Positions 35,680 to 44,725 of a stretch of 64,000 nucleotides of DNA are shown in pieces. The notes below the pieces were generated by a model. The model was not told where the DNA came from and made no database searches. It worked only from the letters and a program-made list of their open reading frames with translations. Numbering within the stretch: position 1 is the stretch's first letter; the number at the start of each line of letters is the position of its first letter. Source of the DNA: Candidatus Woesearchaeota archaeon (GTDB taxonomy: Archaea > Nanobdellota > Nanobdellia > Woesearchaeales > JACPJR01). The translations under genes and the position numbers were made by a program. The stretch is taken from NCBI GenBank assembly GCA_016187565.1, contig JACPJR010000035.1, forward strand, positions 17,698-81,697. The letters run 5' to 3'.

Positions 35680-37281
35680 TCAAGCGTCAGATTCATCTTT
35701 AAAGATGTTTTCCATCAAGGCTGCATAGGCAGGTCGTGTGATAAAAACTCCAAACGTAACGCCAAAGATAGTGGTAATGGCAAATCCTCGAAGAAGACCG
35801 GCACCAGCAAACCACAGTGGGAGCATGGAAACAACCGCTGTCAGATAAGCGCCCATAATGATGAAGAACGCCCGCTTAATCCGTTCTCTGAATGTCCCAC
35901 TCGTACTTCGGTCTCCGCGCAAGAGTTCATCAGTTATAACTATTTGATCATCAACGCCAGTACCAATAGCAACAATAATTCCTGCAATAGCAGCAATATC
36001 AATATTCCAACCAATAAATGCCGCAAGCCCTAGCAGGAGAATAAGCTCAGAGAGCATGGTGATGATAATCGGGACAGAAATAATCAGTTTTCCATAACGA
36101 AAGACAATAACCGCAGTTACGCCAAGTATAGCAACAAATCCCATAATAAATGCGCTCTTGACAAATTCCTTTCCGAGAGACGGAGAAATGGTATCGGTCT
36201 GGACAACCTCTACTTTTGCTGGAAGTGAACCAGTAACGAGGATGGTCTGCAGGCGTTTCATGTTTTGGAGCGCATCAAAAATAGCATCTTGTTGGGTAGC
36301 TCCAATGCCACTCCCAGAGATTTGGATGTCTGTTACCGCTCTTCCTTGTAAATCTTCCCCAATAAGGAGCGAGTCTACCTCTTCATCATCAAGATAGAGA
36401 TAAATTCGTTCGCTCAAATACTGCTCATTGTTTTCGGTAACTATTTCAAGATCTTTGGTGAGTTCAGCCTGACGCTCAGCAGCCTCTTGACGTAAGGTAA
36501 TACTAAAACGGAAACGGCAGGTCCATCCATTGCCAATAGGGCCGCATCCTCCACTCGGGTCAATACCAGAACAATCTGCACTTCTGCAGACATAGGTAAT
36601 GTCTTGTCCTCCGCGGAAGACCGTTTCATTCGTTATTTTTGCTTCAAATTTTCCCTGATTTCCCAGCAGTTGGCGGACTTCCTCTTCATTAACACCGGCA
36701 ATTTCAACTCTGACATACTGACCACCAGACAGATCTCCTGCTTTACTAACAACCACATCACTCAAACCATAGACATTTAAGCGCTCCTTCATATTATCGA
36801 TGAGGAGATCCATATCCTCATCTGACAGAGCCCGATCTGGCTGTAACAGGACTCGAGTACCACCCTCCAAATCAAGGCCTTTGCGAATATTTGTTTTTGG
36901 AGCAGGATATACCTTAATACCAATATCCTCAGTACCGAGCATTTCAGTTTTTGTTTTAGCACGAGGAACAAGGCTATAACTCTGCTTATTGGTTTGGATA
37001 AGATAAGACATCTGGGGTTGCATCTTCCCGACTTCACGATAGAAATCTGCTTCACTTCGGATAGGTATGTCATTAATAGTTAGGATTCGTTCTCTACTCA
37101 TCGGCAGATCGGTTGGTTTTGGACTGGTAAAGCCAGCCCATTGTGCTGAACTGTTTCTCGCAACACTTCGAATTGCTACGCCGTCTGCAAAGGGATTTGG
37201 CTGAATGGCAACCAATGCAATAATAAGGAACACCGCTAAGATAATAATACGAGGATTGGTGAACAATTTTTTTGCATTCAT
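35680..37281 (-). CDS. secD: SecD, preprotein translocase accessory subunit
   Basis: 533 aa. TM1 (RIIILAVFLIIALVAIQ), a large external domain with the P1-type motif GLDLEGGTRVLLQPD and MKERLNVYGLSDVVV, then five C-terminal membrane helices (FIMGFVAILGVTAVIVF; LILLLGLAAFIGWNIDIAAI; AGIIVAIGTGVDDQIVITDE; AFFIIMGAYLTAVVSMLPL; IFGVTFGVFITRPAYAAL) with the conserved GTGVDDQIV in TM4. A Cys-containing insert (CRSADCSGIDPSGGCGPI, ~228-245) is seen in DPANN/euryarchaeal SecD external loops. Together with SecF it uses the ion gradient to pull secreted proteins outwards. ATGA overlap with secF. Confidence 0.97.
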   Translation of the reverse strand: MNAKKLFTNPRIIILAVFLIIALVAIQPNPFADGVAIRSVARNSSAQWAGFTSPKPTDLPMSRERILTINDIPIRSEADFYREVGKMQPQMSYLIQTNKQSYSLVPRAKTKTEMLGTEDIGIKVYPAPKTNIRKGLDLEGGTRVLLQPDRALSDEDMDLLIDNMKERLNVYGLSDVVVSKAGDLSGGQYVRVEIAGVNEEEVRQLLGNQGKFEAKITNETVFRGGQDITYVCRSADCSGIDPSGGCGPIGNGWTCRFRFSITLRQEAAERQAELTKDLEIVTENNEQYLSERIYLYLDDEEVDSLLIGEDLQGRAVTDIQISGSGIGATQQDAIFDALQNMKRLQTILVTGSLPAKVEVVQTDTISPSLGKEFVKSAFIMGFVAILGVTAVIVFRYGKLIISVPIIITMLSELILLLGLAAFIGWNIDIAAIAGIIVAIGTGVDDQIVITDELLRGDRSTSGTFRERIKRAFFIIMGAYLTAVVSMLPLWFAGAGLLRGFAITTIFGVTFGVFITRPAYAALMENIFKDESDA

Positions 37282-38270
37282 TTCCTTTCCCTCGTTGCCT
37301 GCTTTTCAGCATACCACCGTAAAATACCCGCATTCTGGAGCCAGGTATTGATAATGTCAAAGATAAGACCAATGAACAAGACAATCATAATCTGACGTAA
37401 GACCTCTGAAGGGGTTAAGATCATAGCAGCAAGAACAGCAACCATGGTTGTAACGGTCATAGTAAGCCCTGTTTTCATGGCATCTATCGTGCGTTGAAAC
37501 ACGGTTCCTTTGGTTCTCTTTAAGACTCGGGTAGTGAGTAAGATATCAGTATCAACAGAATAACCAATGAGCATCAGGAATGCTGCTATCCCTGCCGAAG
37601 AAAGCTTCAGCCCCAGAAGATTAAAGACCGCTAAGGTCATGACGATGTCAGAAAAGGCCGCGAGAATAACCGCAATAGAGGGAACCCATAAACGAAAATA
37701 CAACGTAACAACAATGGCCATGAATAAGAATGCAAGGCCCAGGGCAATAAGAATTTCCTTAAAAAAGCTCTGTCCTAAACTGCTTCCCATGACCGCCACA
37801 TTATAGTAGTCTGGAGAGCTAATGCCTGTTTTTTCCTGAATTTTAGCTAATAGCTCATCAAATCCCTCTTTGGTTTGGATGTCTGCATCAACGATAAATC
37901 CAGAAGCAGCTCCTGCGGTTGAAAGAGAACGGACCTCAATGTCATTGCCGGGAAACTGTTCGAGCAGATATTCCCGTAATTCTGGCGCATCTATCGGAGC
38001 ACCAGATACCGTAACCGTAATGCCGCCCTTTAAGGAGACTCCCCGATTGACAAAATCTCCGGTAAACGCAAACTTCAAGGCAATGCTGAAAAGAGCCAAT
38101 GCCAAAAGAATTAACGGAAGAATAGTCAGGATTTTATAGTGACGATAATAGACTCCTTTAAGCCCGGTATAATGCTCAGTCTCTTCAGGCTGTGCTTCCT
38201 GCTGTACCCCTGGCTGTTCTGTTTCCTGTTGGAGTCGCCAGAGTTTTTTTCGTCTACTCCTTTTCGACAT
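37278..38270 (-). CDS. secF: SecF, preprotein translocase accessory subunit
   Basis: 330 aa. After a charged N-terminus rich in Arg/Lys, Gln and Glu, TM1 (ILTILPLILLALALFSIALK) leads to the external domain (DFVNRGVSLKGGITVTVSG; FDELLAKIQEKTGIS), then five helices including SIAVILAAFSDIVMTLAVFN, the TM4 motif AFLMLIGYSVDTDILLTTR, and TMTVTTMVAVLAAMILTP. Pairs with SecD, whose start overlaps its stop by 4 nt. First gene of a same-strand run. Confidence 0.97.
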   Translation of the reverse strand: MSKRSRRKKLWRLQQETEQPGVQQEAQPEETEHYTGLKGVYYRHYKILTILPLILLALALFSIALKFAFTGDFVNRGVSLKGGITVTVSGAPIDAPELREYLLEQFPGNDIEVRSLSTAGAASGFIVDADIQTKEGFDELLAKIQEKTGISSPDYYNVAVMGSSLGQSFFKEILIALGLAFLFMAIVVTLYFRLWVPSIAVILAAFSDIVMTLAVFNLLGLKLSSAGIAAFLMLIGYSVDTDILLTTRVLKRTKGTVFQRTIDAMKTGLTMTVTTMVAVLAAMILTPSEVLRQIMIVLFIGLIFDIINTWLQNAGILRWYAEKQATRERK

Positions 38271-38325
38271 AACACGAGGAACCCCTGTTTATTAATAAAT
38301 CTTACGCTAAAATTAGGGGGAGTTC

Positions 38326-38802
38326 TTACCGTAGAATTTTGTTAATGTTTTTGAAAAAGAAAGAAGCGTTGGTTAGTGATTCTTGAGCTGGTTTTTTGTT
38401 TGCTTGGGGAAGTTTCTGGTACGTAAATTCTCCTCGCTTTCGTTTTTCCAGGGAGAAGATTCCCAAAAGAGCATCGGCGCGGACAATCATCTTCTTATAG
38501 ACGGTGAGCAGTTCAATATCTAATTTTCCTGTGTTTACCAAATGCTGTTCAAATGCGTCGAGTGTTTTCTTATGGACTTCTGGCGCTTCGGTTTTAACTC
38601 CATTTTTGATTAAAATTGCCTTTGCCGAATAGAAGATAGAATAATAGGAATGACCAATAACTGTACTGTAAAAGGTGAAGCCTTTCTCTAGTTTAAACTG
38701 TTCTTTCTGAAGTTTTGGGTTACTGGAAACCTCAAACAGCACTTGTGCCGCTATCAATTCGTTCTCTGCTCTTTGAAGATAAAGTTCTGCTTCATCACTC
38801 AT
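38326..38802 (-). CDS. HEPN domain protein, partner of MNT
   Basis: 158 aa. Helical HEPN pattern: AELYLQRAENELIAAQVLFE, GHSYYSIFYSAKAILIKNG, EVHKKTLDAFEQHLVNTG, then an alpha-helix with RADALLGIFSLEKRKRGEFTY (the Rx4-6H region; here R-x-G-x-x-x-Y, without His). The missing His suggests it is not an active RNase. The MNT gene upstream overlaps its start by 8 nt, the usual toxin-antitoxin order. Likely a HEPN-MNT module, possibly with AMPylation of HEPN by MNT (as known for some pairs). Confidence 0.85.
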   Translation of the reverse strand: MSDEAELYLQRAENELIAAQVLFEVSSNPKLQKEQFKLEKGFTFYSTVIGHSYYSIFYSAKAILIKNGVKTEAPEVHKKTLDAFEQHLVNTGKLDIELLTVYKKMIVRADALLGIFSLEKRKRGEFTYQKLPQANKKPAQESLTNASFFFKNINKILR

Positions 38803-39409
38803 TTTTTCTTCCCCGTATCAGGTTACAATACTCAATAAATCCATAATAAATAAGGTTGTTTTTATAAATCTGTTTACCAACGTTTTCATAATCAACGGTG
38901 AGCATCTCTAAAAACTCGTTTCTCGTAAAGATATGATAATCTATTGGTTTTATTTCTCTTCGTTTGACTGTTTCCAAAAGTGGAGCTATTTCTTTTTTGT
39001 TTTGTTCAGATTCAACAATAACTGCTATATCTAAATCTGATTTTTCAGTCGCTTTGTTTTTTGCATAACTACCAAATATGATTAAAATAAAGAAATTAGT
39101 CTGTTTCGAAATTCTCTTTTGAATTTCTCTTATTATTTCTTTTTGGAATTTTCTTTTTTTTGTTTCTAAGTCATTAATTAAATTAAGGTAGGATAAGGTT
39201 ACATTATTATCAAGATTCAAAGAATAGGTTGTTACATCACCGGTTAGGTTAGTCTTTACTAAATTCTGTTTCTTGAACTCTTGTAACGCAATCTGAACAA
39301 TATTATTTGATTTTTGGTTGCTTTGTTCTTTTATCTGCTTAAATGTCAAACTGGTAAAAATGTCTTTGTTAAAGACACCTAAAATCGTCTGTTGTTGTTT
39401 GGTGAGCAT
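38795..39409 (-). CDS. wHTH + minimal nucleotidyltransferase (MNT)
   Basis: 204 aa from ATG 39409 (a further ATG 27 nt upstream is possible). The N-terminal ~65 residues form a winged helix (QQQTILGVFNKDIFTSLTFK; QIALQEFKKQNLVKTNL). The C-terminal half has the nucleotidyltransferase core FFILIIFGSYAKNKATEKSD then LDIAVIV, i.e. GSxxx...SDxD. The Asp pair is intact. Forms a unit with the HEPN gene, with an 8-nt overlap. A second MNT of the same plan starts divergently at 39532. Confidence 0.85.
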   Translation of the reverse strand: MLTKQQQTILGVFNKDIFTSLTFKQIKEQSNQKSNNIVQIALQEFKKQNLVKTNLTGDVTTYSLNLDNNVTLSYLNLINDLETKKRKFQKEIIREIQKRISKQTNFFILIIFGSYAKNKATEKSDLDIAVIVESEQNKKEIAPLLETVKRREIKPIDYHIFTRNEFLEMLTVDYENVGKQIYKNNLIYYGFIEYCNLIRGRKNE

Positions 39410-39531
39410 TCTACCTAATCTTCGGTAATGTTTCACCTAAAAATAGGTAGCCACTATATAAAACTTGCTATTTTTAAAGTTGATTAGCGAAAACATAACA
39501 TTTTTATACTATTGGTAATTATTCATACCAT

Positions 39532-40146
39532 ATGGTCGATAAAGCAACCGATATTAAACTAAGGATTTTGAATCTTTACTGCTCAGATTACTTGGTCCAA
39601 CATCATATCCGAGAGATGGCTACATTAATTAAAAAAAGCCATGTTACGCTTCTTTCTCACCTGAGTGCGTTGGAGAAAGACAAAGTTCTGAATGCTAAGA
39701 CCATAGGCAAAAACAAAGTTTATACCTTAAATCTTGAGAATACCCTCACCAAACATTATCTGATAATGAGCGAAGTTTTTGAATCAATACGTTATCAAGA
39801 ACAACTATTTCTGATTAAGAGAATAACCACGGAAATTGCTAACCATAATATTCCTGGCTCAGTCATCTTGTTTGGTTCTTATGCTAAAAAAACGTTCACC
39901 GGAGATAGTGATATAGATCTCTTTTATTTGGGCGATAGTAACGAGAAAGATATCAGCAAAATAAAAACCATTGGGAAGATGTACGGAAAAACTATCGCTA
40001 TTAAGACCGCAACAGTACAAAACTTTGCGAAGGGATTGAGAAAAAAGGATGCTTTAATTATGGAAATCCTAAAATACCACATCATTTTACTCAATCACGA
40101 TAGTTTTATCAATGCATTATGGAGCTACTACGGTGAGATTTCATGA
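39532..40146 (+). CDS. wHTH + minimal nucleotidyltransferase (MNT), second copy
   Basis: 204 aa. Winged helix (IKLRILNLYCSDYLVQHHIR; SHVTLLSHLSALEKDKVLNA) followed by the MNT core PGSVILFGSYAKKTFTGDSD then IDLFYLGD, with both Asp residues. TATA-like sequence in the 122-nt divergent gap to the other MNT gene. Downstream, 44 nt later, is a short gene resembling the start of a HEPN protein, so this was or is a second HEPN-MNT pair. Confidence 0.85.
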   Translation: MVDKATDIKLRILNLYCSDYLVQHHIREMATLIKKSHVTLLSHLSALEKDKVLNAKTIGKNKVYTLNLENTLTKHYLIMSEVFESIRYQEQLFLIKRITTEIANHNIPGSVILFGSYAKKTFTGDSDIDLFYLGDSNEKDISKIKTIGKMYGKTIAIKTATVQNFAKGLRKKDALIMEILKYHIILLNHDSFINALWSYYGEIS

Positions 40147-40189
40147 AGAAAAAGTTTCTAAAGACACAACATTTCTAAGGTGATTTTTC

Positions 40190-40348
40190 ATGTCAGATGG
40201 TAAAGATCCAAAAAAACATGTTTTTTGGTGCTGGAAGCAAAACCGAGGTATAAAGCTTGAAGATCCAAATGATAATCTATGCAAAGCTTACATCGAGAAA
40301 GCAAAAAGTGCATTGAGAATATTTCGGAAAGTCACACCAAGAAGATAA
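40190..40348 (+). CDS. 52-aa protein, likely truncated HEPN partner
   Basis: AAGGTGAT lies 6 nt before the ATG. The sequence starts MSDGKDPKKHVFWCWKQNRG, continues IKLEDPNDNLCKAYIEKAKS and ends ALRIFRKVTPRR. It matches the first ~45 residues of archaeal UPF0332-type HEPN proteins (W-C-x-K-Q-x-R-G-I-K-L-x-x-P-N-x-N-L-x-x-A-Y), but those continue for another ~90 residues with the catalytic helix, missing here. Probably a truncated or pseudogenised HEPN gene behind its MNT; a short functional form cannot be excluded. Confidence 0.6.
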   Translation: MSDGKDPKKHVFWCWKQNRGIKLEDPNDNLCKAYIEKAKSALRIFRKVTPRR

Positions 40349-40395
40349 GAAAAAAACTTATGAATCTCTTTCCCTAAAAACATTCGCTTCACACT

Positions 40396-41586
40396 TCAAC
40401 ACAAACATTGCTGGCCATGCCCATGCTGGTATTGCTGGCCAAATGCCTGGATTTTCTCAACAACAAGCTGGCGTGGGTTTCCGTCGATAGCTCCAGTAAA
40501 TGCCGCTTCCCATTCGTTTGATTTCTGTGACCAGTTATCATGCAACCATTGATGAACCTGGAGCACACTATGGTTATAGACCTTGACCAGGAAACGCAAT
40601 GTTTCTGGCTCATTCCAGTGTTCGTGACAGGCACGGTGTAAGGTATACAAATGATCCCTAACATAGGCTTGTAGTCCGGGTAAGCCTCCTTTTTGATGAT
40701 GGGCAAAGGCATTGTTGAGTTTTACGGCATTAAGTCCGTATTGATAAGCAATCTTCTGTCGTTCCACAGTCTGTTCATGGATGATGTGTTGATAATCCTT
40801 GCCTTGGAGAACATGCCCCAGAACTGGACCAACTTTTGTTACCCAAAGATCGTGTGTTCCGGTTGCCTCGGTCCTAATATGTCCCTGATGATAGCCAGTT
40901 ATCTTCACCTTGCCTTTGAACCATTCTCGGCCTTTATCCCTGCCAATGAGGAATTTCCCCGGTAAAATGCGTTCGAGCTCTGCTTGATTGACGTTGGTTA
41001 ATCGTACCAAGAAGTAGAGCTGTTCAAGGGTTATGTCAGGAAGGCTGATGTAAAGGTCTGCCCGTTGTTTGTTGCCTGCAAGCTGATCGAGCTTTTTGAT
41101 GAGTTCCATCTGCACCTGCGTTGTTTGTTCATTTTCCTCAAGCAAACGAATGATCTGCTCACTGGTTTCTGCATAATTTCCTTGATGCATGCCACGATCA
41201 CAGAGCTGGAGAGCGCTCTTAATCGCTGTTGTACTCGGAATATGGAACTGAGGAAGGAGCTGCTCAGGGTAATAGGTGTACAAGGCAGCGCCACTTCCTT
41301 GCCTGCTCCATGTTGCATGCGTTCGACACCGTTCTTCAATAAGCTGCATGATTTCCAAAAGATGGTTGAGGAGAATCTTGGTAACTCTGAGTCGTCTTTC
41401 CTGCACCGGTGTAAGCCTTCCTTCTTCTGCTTGAGGTTGTCCCTGCTCTGCTGCATCGAGTTGTGCAAGGGTTTGCTTTGCTGCCTCTACTTGATGGACG
41501 ATCCGCTCTAAGTCTCGGCGAAATGCCTCTTCACTCTCACGCTGCTGTGTTTCTAGTACTTGTTCCGGATCTTTGATTGCTACCAT
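40396..41586 (-). CDS. hypothetical 396-aa protein of surface-protein cassette
   Basis: From ATG 41586, 8 nt after the end of the 1043-aa gene; the frame upstream of it lies inside that gene. Predicted soluble and mainly helical: coiled coil at the N-terminus (EEAFRRDLERIVHQVEAAKQ), RRLRVTKILLNHLLEIMQLI, then a mixed part (KFLIGRDKGREWFKGKVKIT; THDLWVTKVGPVLGHVLQG) and a helical C-terminus rich in His, Gln and Trp (VLQVHQWLHDNWSQKSNEW). No signal peptide. Family unknown. Last gene of the unit from 46477. Confidence 0.75.
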   Translation of the reverse strand: MVAIKDPEQVLETQQRESEEAFRRDLERIVHQVEAAKQTLAQLDAAEQGQPQAEEGRLTPVQERRLRVTKILLNHLLEIMQLIEERCRTHATWSRQGSGAALYTYYPEQLLPQFHIPSTTAIKSALQLCDRGMHQGNYAETSEQIIRLLEENEQTTQVQMELIKKLDQLAGNKQRADLYISLPDITLEQLYFLVRLTNVNQAELERILPGKFLIGRDKGREWFKGKVKITGYHQGHIRTEATGTHDLWVTKVGPVLGHVLQGKDYQHIIHEQTVERQKIAYQYGLNAVKLNNAFAHHQKGGLPGLQAYVRDHLYTLHRACHEHWNEPETLRFLVKVYNHSVLQVHQWLHDNWSQKSNEWEAAFTGAIDGNPRQLVVEKIQAFGQQYQHGHGQQCLC

Positions 41587-41593
41587 GGTGTGT

Positions 41594-44500
41594 TTATTCT
41601 CTTGGTGGAACAAAAGGATGGATTCTGGGTGGATCAACAATAGGACCAGATGCAGGAATATTCACTGCTGCCAACTCATCAATGCCTGCTTGAAGGGTTT
41701 GTAGTACCCTACCAATTTGTATAGTTGCTTCATCAGAAGGAACTCCAGTAAAGAGCGTTTCATAACTACTAGTAAGCTTTCTCCCCAATCGAGGGAGATC
41801 AGTCCCACTAATGTCAGATCGTATCTGCACAAGTTGCTGTATACTCGTCCGGAGGTCTACGGAAGAATCAAAACGGACCCAATTACTGAATTTGTTACTG
41901 TACCGAGATATCGCCTGAAGAATAGAGTCTCGCAAGAACTCCCTAAACGCCATGAATCTATTATCATTTTCCAAGCTATACCGTATGCCTTCCACCCCTC
42001 TGCTTATGTCATCAGTTATACGTACACAGTCCCTCTGTGCTTTTCTGCACGCTTGTAACTGTGCATCATCAGCTCCTGAAGCTGATCTCGGTGGAAGACT
42101 GGAAGGTGGAGGAGCACGATCACCGCTCGGTGGAACAACACTAGGGATCACTGTTGGAGTAATTGGCTCAGCATATGGAATATCCACTGCTGCTAACTCA
42201 TTAATGCCTGTTTGAAGGATGTCTATGACTTCGTTTGCTCTCGCAACCGCTTCATCAGCAGGAATTCCAGCAAAGAGTTCTCCATACTTTTCTGTAAACG
42301 TTGCCCCTTGTTGAGGCAGAACATAACTACACAAATGATATCTTATAGTAGTCAGTGCACTACCGTCTGTGTCGAGGTGATCTAATGACTCAAACGTGAT
42401 GTTCTTGAGTCTGAGCTCATAACGATCTATGTCTGCAAGAACTACGTTTAAGTATGTCCTTAGATTACCATCTGCCAAGCTACGCCGTATGCTGTCCACC
42501 CCTCTCTCTATGTTATTAGTGATGCGTAGACAGTTCCGAAGTGCACTTCTGTACGGTCGTAACTCTGCATCACCATCAGTTCCTGAACGTGGAGGAGTAT
42601 CCCAATCAGCACTTCCTGAATGACTTCCACCAGCATCTTCTGGAGGATGTCCACCAAGTTCTCGCAAGATTGCTTCCAATTGTGGGATTGCACGTCGAAG
42701 TTCTGAGTGTATTGTCTGTAAAGAGGATATTCTTTCACGAGTGAGGCGATATCTATCAGGGTAAGGGATCATATCCGTAAGCTGTACGGCGTACTGACCC
42801 AGAGTTGGAAGAGCACCACCCTCCCCTGAAAGGAGGTCAATGATTCTTGGAATGACTCGCTCTTCAAATGCCTTGCTTGCCCAATGCGCCCCATAAATAA
42901 AGCGCATAATCTGATAGTGAAGATTGAACGTTTCGTTAAAGAAAGCGTCTTGGTTCAATCCAGTCGCTATAAATTCATTAACAAAACCATCAGAACCATC
43001 AAAAACATAACCAATTGACAATACCCGGATAACATCATCATGAATTTCAGGAGTAGCGTTTGATCGTATCCGTTCTTCAACCACGCGATTCAACGAGGTA
43101 AGGATATGAGTAATACGATGAATCGAATTTGTCACGTGAGCTTGTCTTGCACGTTCATTTCTCGCAGCAACAGGTTCTAGTGTTGTTCTACGGAATCCTC
43201 TACGCCATGTTCTTTTACCTCGCTGATCACTTTCATCATTATCAACCAAAAGAGGTGGTGGGATGTCTAGTCCTCTCAGTTCTTCAATAGCATGTTTAAT
43301 GACATTGATTATCTGCGTACAGGCACCTTTTTCAGAGTCAGCTAATCCTTCGTTTACCTCAGGAAATCCGTCTAAGTAAGATTGCAAGCCGAAAATAGAA
43401 TCGTCTCTCAAATCCGAGAGTTGATTAAAGAAGTGTACTGGATGTTTCTCGCTCTTAAGTGCATCACATTGTTTGATAGTCTTCTTGATCCACGCAATAA
43501 GCCACTTTAGTCGCTCTGCAAAAGGTGTTTCAGTAGCTGAACGGAATCTTTTTCTCGGTTTGTATAAATCCTCTGCATTGTCGCGCACATTAGCAAGAAT
43601 TTCTCTTATGTTCAGACGTATCTCATGATACCTTGTTACCAATTCCTCCGGATTGAATCCTCCAGCAGCACCCCCACCTCCTCTCGGTAGTCCTCTGGCC
43701 CCCCCACCAAGCGCATCTTCTACGGTTCCCGTTGCTGCATGAACAGCACCTTCTACATCTTCTGCTCCTGCTCGTCTTATTCTGGATTCTCGAGCACTTG
43801 ATATTCCTCTCTGTATTCGGAGGGCAACAAACAATAGTAGAGCAGCGATAATAAGCGAATATGCAGACCGACCAACCAGCGTATTTGGGTTCACAATGTC
43901 ACCAGCTACGCTAAGAGCTTTACTTCCGAAATCAACAGTTTTGTCTCCTACACCACATGATTCGACGGTAAAGGATACTACCATTGAATCACTGAGCTGA
44001 TTTTGGTTATAGAATACTTCCACAACGAGACTATAGTCTCCCTCATCAGCATCGTCATCAACGGTGATGGGATAAACCACCACTATTCCGGTACCTCTCT
44101 CCAATGAATAGGCAGAAGTTGGTTCCCAATTAACAATACCATCAGTGCTCCTTATGTCAACAACAATCCCTTCTTCATCATAACCACCAACATTATCTAT
44201 GTTGAAAGATAACTCTGCGTTACGTTCACATTTCAGGTTATCAGGGATAAGCTCAGGATTTGTAATGGTGATCTTATGTTCTTCTGTACCTCCTCCTGGT
44301 GGTGTGGTTCCTGGTGGTGTGGTTCCTGGTGGTGTGGTTCCTGGTGGTGTGGTTCCTGGTGGTGTGGTTCCTGGTGGTGTGGTTCCTGGTGGTGTGGTTC
44401 CTGGTGGTGTGGTTCTTGGAGGTGGTGCTACTCCGGTAATATTCCCGATCTTTTGGTTTAAATCCTGAATCTCCTGTTGGTATTTCGACGTGCCACTAAG

Positions 44501-44725
44501 GGAATCACTCGCCAAATAATAGTCGACCGCTTTTTTGTAGAGGGTGGTGTCAGGCAGTGTACTAGGAGTAACATCATCTGCAATCTTTTTGAGTTGATCT
44601 GCAGTGGTTTTTGCTGATGCTGAACGCTTTGCTCGGATTTCTTCAGGTGTAGGGACTGCAGCAACCAGACTGAGAACTAGTAACATGATGACTATACTCG
44701 TTCCGAACATCAGCCACTTATTCAT
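41594..44725 (-). CDS. large surface/membrane protein with TTPPG repeat and duplicated helical domain
   Basis: 1043 aa from ATG 44725, which overlaps the previous stop as ATGA. Order: signal peptide (LMFGTSIVIMLLVLSLVAA), ~75 helical residues, eight TTPPG repeats (~107-146), a CARDB-like beta domain (ITNPELIPDNLKCERNAELS ... SLVVEVFYNQNQLSDSMVV, ~155-260), one membrane span (SAYSLIIAALLLFVALRIQ, ~285-303), then ~700 residues of presumed cytoplasmic helices. Two related ~130-residue units lie near the C-terminus, each with NCLRITNNI/DCVRITDDI, an Arg-rich helix and VIDILQTGINELAAVDIP/VLQTLQAGIDELAAVNIP. Function unknown. Confidence 0.85.
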   Translation of the reverse strand: MNKWLMFGTSIVIMLLVLSLVAAVPTPEEIRAKRSASAKTTADQLKKIADDVTPSTLPDTTLYKKAVDYYLASDSLSGTSKYQQEIQDLNQKIGNITGVAPPPRTTPPGTTPPGTTPPGTTPPGTTPPGTTPPGTTPPGTTPPGGGTEEHKITITNPELIPDNLKCERNAELSFNIDNVGGYDEEGIVVDIRSTDGIVNWEPTSAYSLERGTGIVVVYPITVDDDADEGDYSLVVEVFYNQNQLSDSMVVSFTVESCGVGDKTVDFGSKALSVAGDIVNPNTLVGRSAYSLIIAALLLFVALRIQRGISSARESRIRRAGAEDVEGAVHAATGTVEDALGGGARGLPRGGGGAAGGFNPEELVTRYHEIRLNIREILANVRDNAEDLYKPRKRFRSATETPFAERLKWLIAWIKKTIKQCDALKSEKHPVHFFNQLSDLRDDSIFGLQSYLDGFPEVNEGLADSEKGACTQIINVIKHAIEELRGLDIPPPLLVDNDESDQRGKRTWRRGFRRTTLEPVAARNERARQAHVTNSIHRITHILTSLNRVVEERIRSNATPEIHDDVIRVLSIGYVFDGSDGFVNEFIATGLNQDAFFNETFNLHYQIMRFIYGAHWASKAFEERVIPRIIDLLSGEGGALPTLGQYAVQLTDMIPYPDRYRLTRERISSLQTIHSELRRAIPQLEAILRELGGHPPEDAGGSHSGSADWDTPPRSGTDGDAELRPYRSALRNCLRITNNIERGVDSIRRSLADGNLRTYLNVVLADIDRYELRLKNITFESLDHLDTDGSALTTIRYHLCSYVLPQQGATFTEKYGELFAGIPADEAVARANEVIDILQTGINELAAVDIPYAEPITPTVIPSVVPPSGDRAPPPSSLPPRSASGADDAQLQACRKAQRDCVRITDDISRGVEGIRYSLENDNRFMAFREFLRDSILQAISRYSNKFSNWVRFDSSVDLRTSIQQLVQIRSDISGTDLPRLGRKLTSSYETLFTGVPSDEATIQIGRVLQTLQAGIDELAAVNIPASGPIVDPPRIHPFVPPRE
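44294..44413. repeat. eight 15-bp tandem repeats (TTPPG coding)
   Basis: Unit TCCTGGTGGTGTGGT on the plus strand, eight copies, encoding Thr-Thr-Pro-Pro-Gly on the minus strand inside the 1043-aa surface protein. Near-identity of all units at the DNA level points to recent slippage expansion; copy number probably varies between strains. Confidence 0.95.

Noticed and set aside
44294..44413. Tandem 15-bp repeats considered as a CRISPR array
   Set aside because: There are no spacers; the units are contiguous and in frame inside a coding region.
44199..44468. Antisense frame with a VPGGVVPGG repeat
   Set aside because: It is only the reverse reading of the TTPPG repeat; the sense protein has a signal peptide, membrane span and operon context.
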